64,000 nt of DNA from Bradyrhizobium diazoefficiens USDA 110 (GTDB taxonomy: Bacteria > Pseudomonadota > Alphaproteobacteria > Rhizobiales > Xanthobacteraceae), in the NCBI RefSeq assembly GCF_000011365.1, contig NC_004463.1, positions 3,272,001-3,336,000 of the forward strand, read 5' to 3'. This document shows, in pieces, positions 51,914 to 60,473 of this stretch (position 1 is its first letter; each line of letters opens with the position of its first letter). The translations under genes were made by a program, and so were the position numbers. The notes beneath the pieces were generated by a model. It worked only from the letters and a program-made list of their open reading frames with translations, made no database searches and had not been told where the DNA came from.

Positions 51914-53305
51914 ATGCACAGCCCAAATCCAGACATGTCTCAACTGTTCGCGGACCGTCAGGCCCAGCGCAGTGCCCTGCATAATCGGTATCTGAACGAG
52001 CAGTTCGTTCGGGTTCTCAAGACCATCGGCTACGACGTCGGCTTCCAGAAGGGGCAGGGGCAGTACCTCTACGACCGCGACGGGGCGCGCTATCTCGACC
52101 TGTTGTCCGGCTTTGGCGTGTTTGCGATCGGGCGCAATCATCCGGTCATGCGCGACGCGCTCAAGAGCGTGCTCGATGCCGACCTGCCCAACCTCGTCCA
52201 GTTCGACGTCTCGACGCTCGCCGGCGTGCTCGCCGAGCGCCTCCTGAAATACGTTCCCTATCTCGACAAGGCGTTCTTCGCCAATTCCGGAGCGGAATGC
52301 GTCGAGGCCGCGATCAAGTTCGCACGTGGCGCCACCGGCCGTCCCGGCATCGTCTATTGCGCCCACGGCTATCACGGCCTGACCTATGGCGCGCTGTCGC
52401 TGACGGGTGACTCGAACTTCCGCACCGGTTTCGAGCCGCTGCTGCCTGGCTGCACCCCGGTCCCCTTCAACGATCTCGCCGCGCTCGAAAAGGCGCTGGC
52501 CTCGCGCGAGGTCGCGGCCTTCGTCGTCGAGCCGATCCAGGGCAAGGGCGTCAACATGCCCACCGACGAGTTCCTGCCCGGTGCGGCCGCACTCTGCAAG
52601 AAATACGGCACGCTGTTCGTAGCCGACGAGATCCAGACCGGCATGGGCCGCACCGGCCGCTTCCTCGCGGTCGAGCACTGGAACGTCGAGCCCGACATGG
52701 TGCTGCTGTCGAAGTCGCTGTCGGGCGGCCACGTGCCGGTCGGCGCGGTGCTGACGCGCAAGGGCATCTTCGACAAGATCTTCAACCAGATGGATCGTGC
52801 GGTGGTGCACGGCTCCACCTTCTCCAAGAACGATCTGGCGATGGCCGCGGGCATCGCTACGCTCGATGTCATGGAGTCCGAGAAGCTGATCGAGTCCGCC
52901 GCCAAGCGCGGCGCCGAGCTGCGCCTTGCGCTGACGCGCATGGTGCCCGGCTACGAGCTGATGAAGGAAGTGCGCGGCAAGGGCCTGATGATCGGCGTTG
53001 AGTTCGGCCCGCCGAAGTCGCTGCGCCTGCGGGCGTCCTGGAACGTGCTGGAGGCCGCCAACAAGGGCCTGTTCTGCCAGCTCATCACCGTGCCGCTGTT
53101 CAAGGATCACAAGATCCTCACCCAGGTCGCCGGCCACGGCAGCCACACCATCAAGCTGCTGCCGCCGCTCACCATCACCGAGGAAGACTGCGGCTGGATC
53201 GAGCGTGCCTTCGACGACGTCATCGCCGGCAGCCACAAGGTCCCCGGTGCGATCTGGTCGCTCGGCAAGACGCTGGTGGACAACGCGGTGAGAAGGTCGG
53301 CTTAG
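51914..53305 (+). CDS. hpnO: aminotransferase for aminobacteriohopanetriol
   Basis: A 463-residue class III PLP aminotransferase. Cofactor residues are visible: NSGAECVEAAIKFA for the phosphate, FVADEIQTGMGRTG with Asp238 for the pyridine N, and LLSKSLSGGHVPVG with Lys267 as Schiff-base lysine. In the hopanoid context this is HpnO, which aminates C-35 of the side chain to give aminobacteriohopanetriol. Generic ornithine/acetylornithine aminotransferases are shorter, about 400 residues. The gene is divergent from the DUF2147 gene and closes the hopanoid region. Confidence 0.88.
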   Translation: MHSPNPDMSQLFADRQAQRSALHNRYLNEQFVRVLKTIGYDVGFQKGQGQYLYDRDGARYLDLLSGFGVFAIGRNHPVMRDALKSVLDADLPNLVQFDVSTLAGVLAERLLKYVPYLDKAFFANSGAECVEAAIKFARGATGRPGIVYCAHGYHGLTYGALSLTGDSNFRTGFEPLLPGCTPVPFNDLAALEKALASREVAAFVVEPIQGKGVNMPTDEFLPGAAALCKKYGTLFVADEIQTGMGRTGRFLAVEHWNVEPDMVLLSKSLSGGHVPVGAVLTRKGIFDKIFNQMDRAVVHGSTFSKNDLAMAAGIATLDVMESEKLIESAAKRGAELRLALTRMVPGYELMKEVRGKGLMIGVEFGPPKSLRLRASWNVLEAANKGLFCQLITVPLFKDHKILTQVAGHGSHTIKLLPPLTITEEDCGWIERAFDDVIAGSHKVPGAIWSLGKTLVDNAVRRSA

Positions 53306-53313
53306 TTGGGCCG

Positions 53314-53622
53314 TCATTCAGCCGCTTGCGGCCTGTTCACGGTCTCGATGCGGTCAAGTGCCTTGCCGAGATCGCGCTTCGCGATCTGGATGTCATAATC
53401 ATTCTGAAGATTGAGCCAGAGTTCGGCCGTTGTGCCGAGCGCCTTGGCCAGTCGAAGCGCGGTGTCGGCGGTGATTCCGGTCTGCTCATTCGCGATCCGC
53501 TCGATGCGCGTGCGCGGCAAGCCGCACGTCTTGGCGAGCGCGCCAGCGGACATGTTCAGTGGGACTAGAAACTCCTCCCGTAGAACCTCACCGGGGTGCA
53601 TGGGCTTGAGTTTTTTGGCCAT
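53314..53622 (-). CDS. higA: HigA-family antitoxin (XRE type)
   Basis: 102 residues from the ATG at 53622 (MAKKLKPMHPGEVLREEFL), the canonical HigA opening; the upstream frame extension is inside the toxin gene. The helix-turn-helix is SAGALAKTCGLPRTRIERIANEQTG, described by its parts ALAKTCGLP and RIERIANEQ, then DTALRLAKALGTTAELWLNLQ. It neutralises the RelE-like toxin encoded just upstream and represses the pair by binding palindromic sites before the toxin gene. It lies 11 nt downstream of higB, the reversed toxin-first order typical of hig loci. Confidence 0.9.
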   Translation of the reverse strand: MAKKLKPMHPGEVLREEFLVPLNMSAGALAKTCGLPRTRIERIANEQTGITADTALRLAKALGTTAELWLNLQNDYDIQIAKRDLGKALDRIETVNRPQAAE

Positions 53623-53633
53623 TGTCGCGTTCC

Positions 53634-53915
53634 CTAGTGATAGTCCACAATCTCGACCTCGACGGGCCCTTGCGGTGTCCAGATGAAGCACACTCGGAAC
53701 TGATCATTGATCCTGATCGAGTGCTGTCCCTTGCGATTGCCGCTCAGGGCCTCCAGACGGTTGCCGGGCGGCGCCCTTAGATCGCCGAGCTCGCCGGCAG
53801 CGTGCAGATAACGCAGTTTCCGGCGTGCAACCTTCACGAGATCGGCTGGAAAGCCTTTGGGACTTTCTCCGTCGAAGACTGCCTCAGTCGTTTTGTCCCG
53901 AAACGTTCTGATCAC
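53634..53915 (-). CDS. higB: HigB-family mRNA interferase toxin
   Basis: A 93-residue RelE/HigB-type ribosome-dependent endoribonuclease: MIRTFRDKTTEAVFDGE, ARRKLRYLHAAGELGDLRAPPG, RLEALSGNRKGQHSIRIND and FRVCFIWTPQGPVEVEIVDYH. The basic HSIRINDQFR strand and the terminal DYH are characteristic of the HigB-1/killer family. It precedes higA. Codon usage is slightly less GC-biased than in the neighbours, which fits a mobile stress module. Confidence 0.9.
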   Translation of the reverse strand: MIRTFRDKTTEAVFDGESPKGFPADLVKVARRKLRYLHAAGELGDLRAPPGNRLEALSGNRKGQHSIRINDQFRVCFIWTPQGPVEVEIVDYH

Positions 53916-53922
53916 CCAATCA

Positions 53923-53976
53923 ATGTATCATTATCTGATACATTTGGCAATACCCGCGTATCGCGGAATGATACAT
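53923..53976. promoter_or_regulatory. higBA operator with repeated ATGTATCA/TGATACAT half-sites
   Basis: ATGTATCA (53923-53930) and TGATACAT (53936-53943) form an inverted repeat with a 5-nt spacer. A third half-site TGATACAT lies at 53969-53976. They start 8 nt upstream of the higB start, where a HigA or HigBA complex would bind to autorepress. Confidence 0.78.
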
Positions 53977-53986
53977 CATCGAGCCG

Positions 53987-54754
53987 CTACCCCTCCACAT
54001 TCACCTTCATCGCCGCCCCGAACTTGTCGACGAACTCGGCGAGCTCGTCGGCGCCGAGATCGCTGACCGCCCAGAAATTCAGGCCGCGATCGCCCCAGCG
54101 GCGGCAGTTGAAGCCCTGCATGGTCTGGGTCTTCGGCGGCCGGTGTTCGGTGCTCGAGGTCTGCGACACGAACAGGTTGATCACGTGCTGCCGGCGCCGG
54201 TAGACGACGGCGCCGATGGCGCGGGCGTCGATATAGTCGAGCCGGCCGCCGACCAGCGTAAAACCCTGCGCGGTGAGGTCGATCACGGGCGGGGCGACGT
54301 CGAGCTTGCCGTTGAACCAGGGTTTGACGGTGTGCTGGTCGGTCGAGATCACGTCGGTGAGATGGCCGGCCTGTAGCGAGCGCAGATGGGCGGAGACGAC
54401 CTCCGACAGGATGCGCTGCTGGTCGTCCTGGCGCAGCACCACGGCGACGACGCCGGAGGCGGCGAGCGCGGAGACCGCCGAGCCCATCGCAAAGCCGCGC
54501 AACACGGAGCGGCGGGTCGGTTGCAGGCGCTGCGGCTGAGGCATCGAGGCCTCGATGCGGGCGCGCAGGCTCGCCGGTGCGGTGTAGCGCAAATCGGTGT
54601 CGGCGAGCACGCGCTGCATCTCGCGTTGTGCCGCAAGCTCCGCGGCGCAGGCCGGGCAGCCGGCGATATGGGCTTCGACTTCGCGCGCGTGGCCGGCATC
54701 GAGCTCGTTGTCGATCAGCGCGTGAAGCAGGATTCTTGCCTCGTCGCAGGTCAT
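53987..54754 (-). CDS. zinc-finger anti-sigma factor
   Basis: A 255-residue single-pass membrane anti-sigma factor. The N-terminal ZAS domain has His29-x3-Cys33-x2-Cys36 (AHIAGCPAC) and Cys3. A transmembrane helix follows at about 88-107 (FAMGSAVSALAASGVVAVVL). The periplasmic part holds VKPWFNGKLDVAPPVIDL and Cys217 in MQGFNCRRWGDRG. Its start codon overlaps the sigma gene stop (ATGA), so the two are coupled. It should hold the ECF sigma inactive until stress. The position after the hopanoid locus resembles that of the oxidative-stress pair ecfF-osrA of B. diazoefficiens as I recall it; equivalence is unproven. Confidence 0.87.
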   Translation of the reverse strand: MTCDEARILLHALIDNELDAGHAREVEAHIAGCPACAAELAAQREMQRVLADTDLRYTAPASLRARIEASMPQPQRLQPTRRSVLRGFAMGSAVSALAASGVVAVVLRQDDQQRILSEVVSAHLRSLQAGHLTDVISTDQHTVKPWFNGKLDVAPPVIDLTAQGFTLVGGRLDYIDARAIGAVVYRRRQHVINLFVSQTSSTEHRPPKTQTMQGFNCRRWGDRGLNFWAVSDLGADELAEFVDKFGAAMKVNVEG

Positions 54755-55299
54755 CTTGGATGCTCCTCTTCCGCCGTCCAGGCCGCGCGCAGCATGGCGC
54801 GGGCGCGGGCGAGGCGGGACATCACGGTGCCGACGGGGGCGCCGACGGCCTCGGCGATTTCACGATAGGACAGGTTGTTGATCTCGCGCAGCACGAAGGT
54901 TTCCTTGAACGGCTCGGCGAGCGTGTCGATCAGCTTGCGGATGGCGCCGGCATCGCGGCTGCGCAGCACTTCGGTTTCCGGGCTTGCCCCGGTCTCCTGC
55001 CAGATCGGCGTCTGCTCGGCGGCGCCGGGCGTATCCTCGATCGCGCTGGGCCTGTGCGCGCGACGCGCATATTCTGCGTTGCAGACGTTGCGCAGGATCG
55101 CGAACAGCCAGGGCTTCATCGCCGGCCCGCGATAGCTGTCGAAGTGCTTCAGCGCGCGCAGATAGCACTCCTGCACCGCGTCCTCGGCATCGGAGGCGTC
55201 GCGCAGCAGATAGCGCGCGAGCGTGTAGACGTCGTCGAGATAGGGCAGCGCCGCTTCGCGGAAGCGCTGCGCCTTCTGCAGATCGTCGGTGGCGGGCAT
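54751..55299 (-). CDS. ECF-type RNA polymerase sigma factor
   Basis: 182 residues from the ATG at 55299, preceded by AGGAG at ideal spacing; the frame is open 45 codons further upstream but through a hairpin-rich leader. Region 2 is ALPYLDDVYTLARYLLRDASDAEDAVQECYLRAL, seen as YLLRDASDAEDAVQECY, and region 4 is NNLSYREIAEAVGAPVGTVMSRLARA. It is expected to drive genes for an envelope or oxidative stress response, released from the membrane anti-sigma encoded next. It could be EcfF of the ROS-responsive ECF33-like group; that assignment is from memory of gene order and is tentative. Confidence 0.88.
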   Translation of the reverse strand: MPATDDLQKAQRFREAALPYLDDVYTLARYLLRDASDAEDAVQECYLRALKHFDSYRGPAMKPWLFAILRNVCNAEYARRAHRPSAIEDTPGAAEQTPIWQETGASPETEVLRSRDAGAIRKLIDTLAEPFKETFVLREINNLSYREIAEAVGAPVGTVMSRLARARAMLRAAWTAEEEHPR

Positions 55300-55335
55300 C
55301 GCTCCTCGCTTTGCCTCTTGTTCTGCCTGTGGCTT

Positions 55336-55399
55336 CGTTCCGTCCCTGTGTGTGACGGAACGCACAGGAGCCCGGCCGGCGTGGGACCACCGGCCGGGC
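55336..55399 (-). promoter_or_regulatory. two perfect hairpins in the leader between cupredoxin and sigma genes
   Basis: CGTTCCGTC (55336-55344) pairs with GACGGAACG (55354-55362). GCCCGGCCGG (55370-55379) pairs with CCGGCCGGGC (55390-55399). Both stems are perfect and lie 37-100 nt upstream of the sigma start. They may partly terminate the cupredoxin transcript or protect the sigma/anti-sigma message. Confidence 0.6.
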
Positions 55400-55426
55400 A
55401 AGACGTTGATGCCTTGGTTGGAGACG

Positions 55427-55762
55427 TTACTCAACCTTGATCATCCCCGTCATGTGCGGGTGCAACGAACAAAAATATTTGTAGTCGCCCGCATTGGTGA
55501 AGGTGAAGGAGAACTTGTCGTCGGTGTCCAGGGTCTTGGACCTGAACTTGCCGGCCGAGACGATCGTGTGCGGGATGTCGTCCCGGTTGGTCCAGGTCAC
55601 GGTGGCGCCGACCTTGATCTTGAGCTCGGCCGGCTGGAAAACGAAATTGTCGATGTGCACGTCCATGTCGTCGGCCCGGGCGGTTGTTGCGGGCAGCAGG
55701 ACGGCCGCGGCCAGAGCGAGACCGAGGTCGACGCCGAAGTCGCGGCGATTGAGTGTCTTCAT
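55427..55762 (-). CDS. exported type-1 copper protein (cupredoxin)
   Basis: 111 residues with a Tat-type leader (NRRDFGVDLGLALAAAVLLP, cleavage after ARA). The cupredoxin fold shows the copper ligands His65 (IPHTIV) and the Cys98-x2-His101-x2-Met104 loop (YFCSLHPHMTGM), as in plastocyanin/pseudoazurin-like proteins. It probably carries electrons in the periplasm. It lies 25 nt downstream of the metallophosphoesterase and upstream of the sigma pair on the same strand. The set looks like one stress-linked unit, with an exported redox protein, an exported hydrolase and their regulator. Confidence 0.88.
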   Translation of the reverse strand: MKTLNRRDFGVDLGLALAAAVLLPATTARADDMDVHIDNFVFQPAELKIKVGATVTWTNRDDIPHTIVSAGKFRSKTLDTDDKFSFTFTNAGDYKYFCSLHPHMTGMIKVE

Positions 55763-55787
55763 TGTCAGCTTCCATTCAACCTTGGAT

Positions 55788-56732
55788 TCAGCCCTGGAGC
55801 GGTGTGTCGATGATCGCGAGCCGCTGCTCGTTCTGCTTGAAGTTGATGCTGGCGACGCCGAGCATCGAGCGCAGCCTTGCGTCCTCGACCTTCATCGGTC
55901 CGGGCGAAGGAGCTGCCCCCGGCGCCGGCTGCGGGAAGGCGGTCGAGCGCGCGGTGTGGAAGGTGACGTTGCCTTCGACCTTCTGCATCACCTGGTGGAT
56001 GTGGCCGTTCAGCACGGTGACCGAGCCGAAGCCCTTGACGTATTCGAGCGCGCGGCCGCCATCCTCGGTGCCCCAGCCCCATTCCGGATAGACGGTCCAG
56101 AGCGGGATGTGGGCGAACAGCACGACCGGCGTCGATTTCGACTTGCCGCGCAGGTCGTCCTCCAGCCAGGCAAGCTGCTCGGCGCCGAGATTGCCGAGGC
56201 CGCCGGCCTTGAGGTCGACGACGTTGACGAGGCCGACGAAGTGCACGCCGCCGGCATCGAAGGAGTACCAGCCGTGCCCCTTGGTGCCGCGGCCGTAGCG
56301 CTCGCGATAGAGCTTCACCTCCTCGTCGATGAAGTCATGCTCGCCGGGGACGTAGTGCACGTCGAGCTTGGTCTGCGAGATGATGCGTTCGGCATTGTCG
56401 AACTCGGCGGCCTTAGACAGATGGGTGATGTCGCCGGTGTGGATCATGAACGACGGCTTGGCCGGCATCGCGTTGATCTTGTTGATGGCTTCCTCCAGCG
56501 TGCCGAGCGCGTTGGGATTGGCCGGCTTGTCGAAGCCGACATGGCTGTCGCTGATCTGGAGGAAGGTCATGCCGGGCGCGGCCGCGGTCGCGGCTTGCGC
56601 GGAATCGATGATGCCGAGCGAGCGCGGCACGCCGCCCGTGATGGTCCAGAGCACCCCGGTGCCGGCCCAGGTCATGCATTCCAGCACCTTGCGGCGGTTG
56701 ACGCCGTCATCCCCGTGATCGTGTCCGCTCAT
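55788..56732 (-). CDS. Tat-exported metallophosphoesterase
   Basis: 314 residues from the ATG at 56732 (MSGHDHGDDG); a longer frame to 56858 lacks family support. A twin-arginine signal is present (VNRRKVLECMTWAG). The calcineurin-like phosphoesterase motifs are LQISDSHVG (DxH), IHTGDITHLS (GD), VPGEHDFIDE (GxHD; Glu replaces the usual Asn), FAHIPLW and LNGHIHQV. Two metal ions are expected in the periplasmic active site. The substrate is unknown. It is the first gene of the minus-strand set leading to the cupredoxin and the ECF sigma pair. The Asn-to-Glu change may shift metal or substrate preference. Confidence 0.85.
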   Translation of the reverse strand: MSGHDHGDDGVNRRKVLECMTWAGTGVLWTITGGVPRSLGIIDSAQAATAAAPGMTFLQISDSHVGFDKPANPNALGTLEEAINKINAMPAKPSFMIHTGDITHLSKAAEFDNAERIISQTKLDVHYVPGEHDFIDEEVKLYRERYGRGTKGHGWYSFDAGGVHFVGLVNVVDLKAGGLGNLGAEQLAWLEDDLRGKSKSTPVVLFAHIPLWTVYPEWGWGTEDGGRALEYVKGFGSVTVLNGHIHQVMQKVEGNVTFHTARSTAFPQPAPGAAPSPGPMKVEDARLRSMLGVASINFKQNEQRLAIIDTPLQG

Positions 56733-56911
56733 CGCAACGTCTCCACTTCGCCCGGAATTGGGCTTCGGGGAGGTGATTGGGGGAGGGCGGGGTTTATTCC
56801 TGGATGGGATGACGATTTCGTGAAGTCGGAAGGTGGCGCGACTTGGAATGCATGGCAATCTTGACCTCGGAGGTCATTTTCTATGGCTGGGCCCAAAGCT
56901 AGGCTGGCCCC

Positions 56912-57778
56912 ATGACAGCGCACCAGCTTCCTTTCGGGATCCTCTTGAGACGTTGGCGCGAGCGGCGACGCCTCACGCAGACTGATCTGGCTCTCGCGGC
57001 CAATAGCTCAACCCGGCATTTGTCATGCCTCGAAACCGGGAAAGCGCAACCAAGCCGGGCCATCATCAACCGTCTGACAGACCTTCTCGATGTTCCGCTT
57101 CGGGATCGCAACAGATTGCTGCTCGCGGCGGGGTTTGCGCCAGCGTACGAGGAGACGTCGATCGACGGCCTCGAAGCAGCGAGGGCGGCGATGGATCGCA
57201 TTCTCCAGGCACACAAGCCCTTTCCCGCCTTCGCAGTGGATCGGCGTTGGAACGTGGTGCTTTCAAATGGCGCGCTTCCCCAGCTCTATGAAGGATGTTC
57301 GGAAGCACTCCTAGAGCCACCCATCAACGCGATGCGTCTCATGCTGCATCCGGAAGGCATGGGACCGCGAATCCTGAACCTCGCGGCATGGCGCGCCTAT
57401 TGCTTGAGTGTGTTGCGTCAGCAGATCGAGGCCGGGGCCGATCCCTGGCTGCAAAATCTGCTCGCAGAGGTCGCAGCGTATCCCGCCCCGTCAGACTCGA
57501 CCACCAGCATGGGCTTCGAGCAGTCCGAGCGGCTAGCCACCCCGCTGCGTATCACGACGCGCCTCGGCACCATGTCCTTTCTGAATACCGTGACCGTCTT
57601 CGGCACCGCCACTGACATCACCTTGGCCGAACTCGCCCTCGAAATGCTGTTTCCGGCAGACAACCGTACGATCGAGCTTGCAAACCTGATGCAGTCGGAG
57701 CTTGTCGATCAGGCATCGCCGGTCGCTGTCGAGAGGGGACGGGCAGGCGCCAGAGAGCACGTGCTCATGCGCAGATAG
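56912..57778 (+). CDS. XRE-type regulator with MmyB-like ligand domain
   Basis: A 288-residue transcription factor. The N-terminal helix-turn-helix (residues ~8-62: ILLRRWRERRRLTQTDLALAAN, with RHLSCLETGKAQPSRAIINRL) resembles Xre/Cro regulators. The C-terminal ~180 residues are the MmyB-like ligand-binding (PAS-like) domain: FPAFAVDRRWNVVLSNGA, NAMRLMLHPEGMGPRILN and TPLRITTRLGTMSFLNTVTVFG. Regulators of this type often control an adjacent oxidoreductase; here the adjacent genes (ABM protein, SnoaL-like protein) are on the opposite strand, convergent. Target genes are unknown. Confidence 0.88.
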   Translation: MTAHQLPFGILLRRWRERRRLTQTDLALAANSSTRHLSCLETGKAQPSRAIINRLTDLLDVPLRDRNRLLLAAGFAPAYEETSIDGLEAARAAMDRILQAHKPFPAFAVDRRWNVVLSNGALPQLYEGCSEALLEPPINAMRLMLHPEGMGPRILNLAAWRAYCLSVLRQQIEAGADPWLQNLLAEVAAYPAPSDSTTSMGFEQSERLATPLRITTRLGTMSFLNTVTVFGTATDITLAELALEMLFPADNRTIELANLMQSELVDQASPVAVERGRAGAREHVLMRR

Positions 57779-57800
57779 CGCCGCCCGATTCTCCACGAGG

Positions 57801-58124
57801 TCATCTGGTCTTCGGGGAGCGCTTCGGATCCGCCCTAATTGGTTCCCACACGCCGATTTTGCGCTCACTCGCCAGTATTCTCGGGAGAGCATCATGCCAC
57901 GCGTGCCGGTAGGGACGGTTCAGTTGCACGTTGACGACATCATCGTGGTTGTCCCACGTCTCGTAGAGCATGAAGTGGTTTTCGGACGTCGGATCCTGGT
58001 GCAGGACCGCCTCACAATATGTCGTCTCGACCTTCATCGCGTCCAGGACTTCACAGAGGCGCTCCAGAAATTCCTCCCGCTTGCCGGGGACAACTTGAAA
58101 CTCGATGGCATATGAAACGGGCAT
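57801..58124 (-). CDS. antibiotic biosynthesis monooxygenase (ABM)-domain protein
   Basis: A 107-residue dimeric ferredoxin-like protein: SYAIEFQVVPGKREEFLERL at the start, then EAVLHQDPTSENHFMLYETWDNHDD, with a conserved His/Tyr/Trp region. The family includes quinol monooxygenases and heme-degrading enzymes; the small size and absence of heme motifs give no clear reaction. It lies 45 nt downstream of a SnoaL-like gene in the same direction, so both probably form a pair. It converges with the MmyB-like regulator gene. Confidence 0.82.
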   Translation of the reverse strand: MPVSYAIEFQVVPGKREEFLERLCEVLDAMKVETTYCEAVLHQDPTSENHFMLYETWDNHDDVVNVQLNRPYRHAWHDALPRILASERKIGVWEPIRADPKRSPKTR

Positions 58125-58169
58125 GAATCACTCCGCCTTCGTGTCGTCGGACATTGCGATGCGGGCCTG

Positions 58170-58532
58170 TCAGGCCGGATAGAACTGGTAGTCCTGGACT
58201 ATCTTTCCAGCATCCGAGACGACAACGAATTCCAGGCCTTTGCCCAGCACGGTATCCGCGTTGGCCGGCAACATCTCCCAATAGAATGCCACCACGTTGC
58301 CTTCCCGGCGAGCGCCGGGCACTGCGCGAAAGCGATTTCCCGCATCGCGCACGAATTCGTTGTGCGATTCAATGATGCGCAGCTCGAGCGCATCATGCCC
58401 AACGACCTTGCGCGACTCGACATAGTGCTCACCTTGCGGAATCCATAATTCCGCGACTTGTCGCTTCCGCTTTTCAGAGTCCCGCTCGTTCCACACAGCC
58501 ACATATCGATCGGCAAGCTCGTTCAAATTCAT
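58170..58532 (-). CDS. SnoaL-like (NTF2-fold) protein
   Basis: A 120-residue protein of the NTF2/SnoaL cone fold: NLNELADRYVAVWNERDSEKR at the start, AELWIPQGEHYVESRKVVGHDAL, VAFYWEMLPANADTVLGKG, and IVQDYQFYPA at the end. The family has isomerase, hydrolase and binding members, so no reaction is assigned. The gene is directly upstream of the ABM-domain gene and is probably co-transcribed with it. Confidence 0.82.
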   Translation of the reverse strand: MNLNELADRYVAVWNERDSEKRKRQVAELWIPQGEHYVESRKVVGHDALELRIIESHNEFVRDAGNRFRAVPGARREGNVVAFYWEMLPANADTVLGKGLEFVVVSDAGKIVQDYQFYPA

Positions 58533-58679
58533 TTTCTGCTTCCTCGTCTTGCGTCACCCGCTGAGAGCGCAGACGCCTGTCCGCGCTGCGCCTGGCCCTC
58601 ATACCTGCAGGCCGACGGGCGGTCGATGACGTGGGAAGTCAAAAACGAAATCATCCGACCTAAGGACTGGAAGTTCGAC

Positions 58680-60299
58680 TTACTTCGCATCCTCCAAAAT
58701 CATCGTCGCACCTTTCTCGGCGATCATTGCGGTCGGCGTGTTGGTATTGCCCGACGTGATCGTCGGCATGATCGAGGCATCGACGATGCGAAGGCCGCTG
58801 AGGCCGTAGAAGCGGAGGCGTTCGTCGACCACCGCCATCGGATCGTTCGCCGCGCCCATCTTCGCCGTGCCGACGGGATGGAAGATGGTGGTGCCGATAT
58901 CGCCCGCGGCTTTGGCGAGCGAGGCATCGTCGTCGCCGACGGAAGGGCCGGGCAGATATTCGCTCGGGTGATATTTTGCCAGCGCCTTCTGCTGCATCAG
59001 GCGGCGGGTGGTGCGGATGGCGTCGGCGCCGACCTGGCGGTCGTCGTCGGTCGACAGGTAGTTCGGCGCGATGATCGGCTTCTCGTCCGGGCTCGCCGAG
59101 CGCAGCCGCACGGTGCCGCGCGAGGTTGGCTGCAAGTTGCAGGCGCTCACGGTGATGGCGGGGAAGCGGTGCAGGGGATCGCCGAACTTGTCGAGCGACA
59201 GCGGCTGTACGTGGAACTGGATGTTGGCGCGTGCGCGCGTCGCATCGGAACGCGTGAAGATGCCGAGTTGCGACGGCGCCATCGTCAGCGGTCCGCGGCG
59301 GCGGAAGGCGTAGTCGAGCCCCATCAGGCCGCGGCGGAACAGGTTGTAATAGGTCTCGTTCAGCGTGCGCACACCCTCGACCTTGTAGATCGCGCGCTGC
59401 TGGAGATGGTCCTGCAGATTGCGGCCGATACCGGGCTTGTCCATCATCACGTCGATGCCGAGCGGCGACAGCCAGTCGGCAGGCCCGATGCCGGAGCGAT
59501 GCAGCACCTGCACCGAGCCGATCGCGCCGGCCGACAGGATCACCTCGCGCTTCGCGCGCGCTTCGATGATCTCGCCGTTCTGGACGAAACGCACGCCGAC
59601 GGCGCGGCCCTGCTCGATGATGAGACGGTCGACCAGCACGTGCTTCTCGAGCCGCAGGTTGGGGCGGTTCAGCGCGGGCTTGAGGAAGCCGCGCGCCGAG
59701 GACCAGCGCCGGCCGCGCTTCTGGTTGACGTGGAAATAACTGGTGCCTTCGTTGTCGCCGGTGTTGAAATCCGGGATGCGCTTGATGCCCATTTCTTCTG
59801 CGGCATCGCCGACGGCATCGAGAACCTCCCACGACAGCCGCGGCGCCTCGATGCGCCAGCCCCCGCCGACGCCGTGATGCTCGCTCGCGCCCAGGAAGTG
59901 ATCCTCGATCCGCTTGAACAGCGGCAGCACGTCGTCATAGCCCCAGCCGGTCATGCCGAGCTGGCGCCAATGGTCGTAATCGGCGGCCTGTCCGCGCATC
60001 GAGATCATGGCGTTGATCGCCGAGCAGCCGCCGATCACCTTGCCGCGGGGATAGGCCAGCGCGCGGCCGTTCAGGCCCGGCTCGGCCTCGGTCTTGAACA
60101 TCCAGTCCGAGCGCGGATTGCCGATCGCGAAGAGGTAGCCGACCGGAATGTGGAACCAGATCCAGTTGTCGTCGCCGCCGGCTTCGAGAATGAGGACGCG
60201 ATTTTTCGGATCGGCCGATAGGCGGTTGGCGAGAATGCATCCTGCCGTGCCTGCCCCGACGACAATGTAGTCAAACTCACCTTCGAGCCGCCTTGGCAT
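58680..60299 (-). CDS. GMC-family flavin oxidoreductase
   Basis: A 539-residue FAD-dependent dehydrogenase of the choline dehydrogenase/glucose-methanol-choline family. FAD binding is by FDYIVVGAGTAGCILANRLSA at the N-terminus. GMC signature 1 is YPRGKVIGGCSAINAMISMRG, seen in parts, and signature 2 is REVILSAGAIGSVQVLHRSGIG. The catalytic His region HPVGTAKMG and the C-terminal GNTNTPTAMIAEKGA complete the fold. The substrate alcohol is not determined; it differs from BetA by context, with no betaine genes nearby. It is divergent from the M20 amidohydrolase gene. Confidence 0.88.
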   Translation of the reverse strand: MPRRLEGEFDYIVVGAGTAGCILANRLSADPKNRVLILEAGGDDNWIWFHIPVGYLFAIGNPRSDWMFKTEAEPGLNGRALAYPRGKVIGGCSAINAMISMRGQAADYDHWRQLGMTGWGYDDVLPLFKRIEDHFLGASEHHGVGGGWRIEAPRLSWEVLDAVGDAAEEMGIKRIPDFNTGDNEGTSYFHVNQKRGRRWSSARGFLKPALNRPNLRLEKHVLVDRLIIEQGRAVGVRFVQNGEIIEARAKREVILSAGAIGSVQVLHRSGIGPADWLSPLGIDVMMDKPGIGRNLQDHLQQRAIYKVEGVRTLNETYYNLFRRGLMGLDYAFRRRGPLTMAPSQLGIFTRSDATRARANIQFHVQPLSLDKFGDPLHRFPAITVSACNLQPTSRGTVRLRSASPDEKPIIAPNYLSTDDDRQVGADAIRTTRRLMQQKALAKYHPSEYLPGPSVGDDDASLAKAAGDIGTTIFHPVGTAKMGAANDPMAVVDERLRFYGLSGLRIVDASIMPTITSGNTNTPTAMIAEKGATMILEDAK

Positions 60300-60473
60300 T
60301 CTGCTTCCACCCGGATGGTCACTTGATGTTCCGTCCTAATAGGCAGACGCAGCGGTTCGGGACAAGTCCGGCCATGACGAGAGGGCAGGGCTCCCCCCGA
60401 TCCGCGGCGGTTAGGTGGACTGCGGCTTGCATGGTAGACAGTCCTGTATTCCCAACAAAGCTTGAGACCATCC

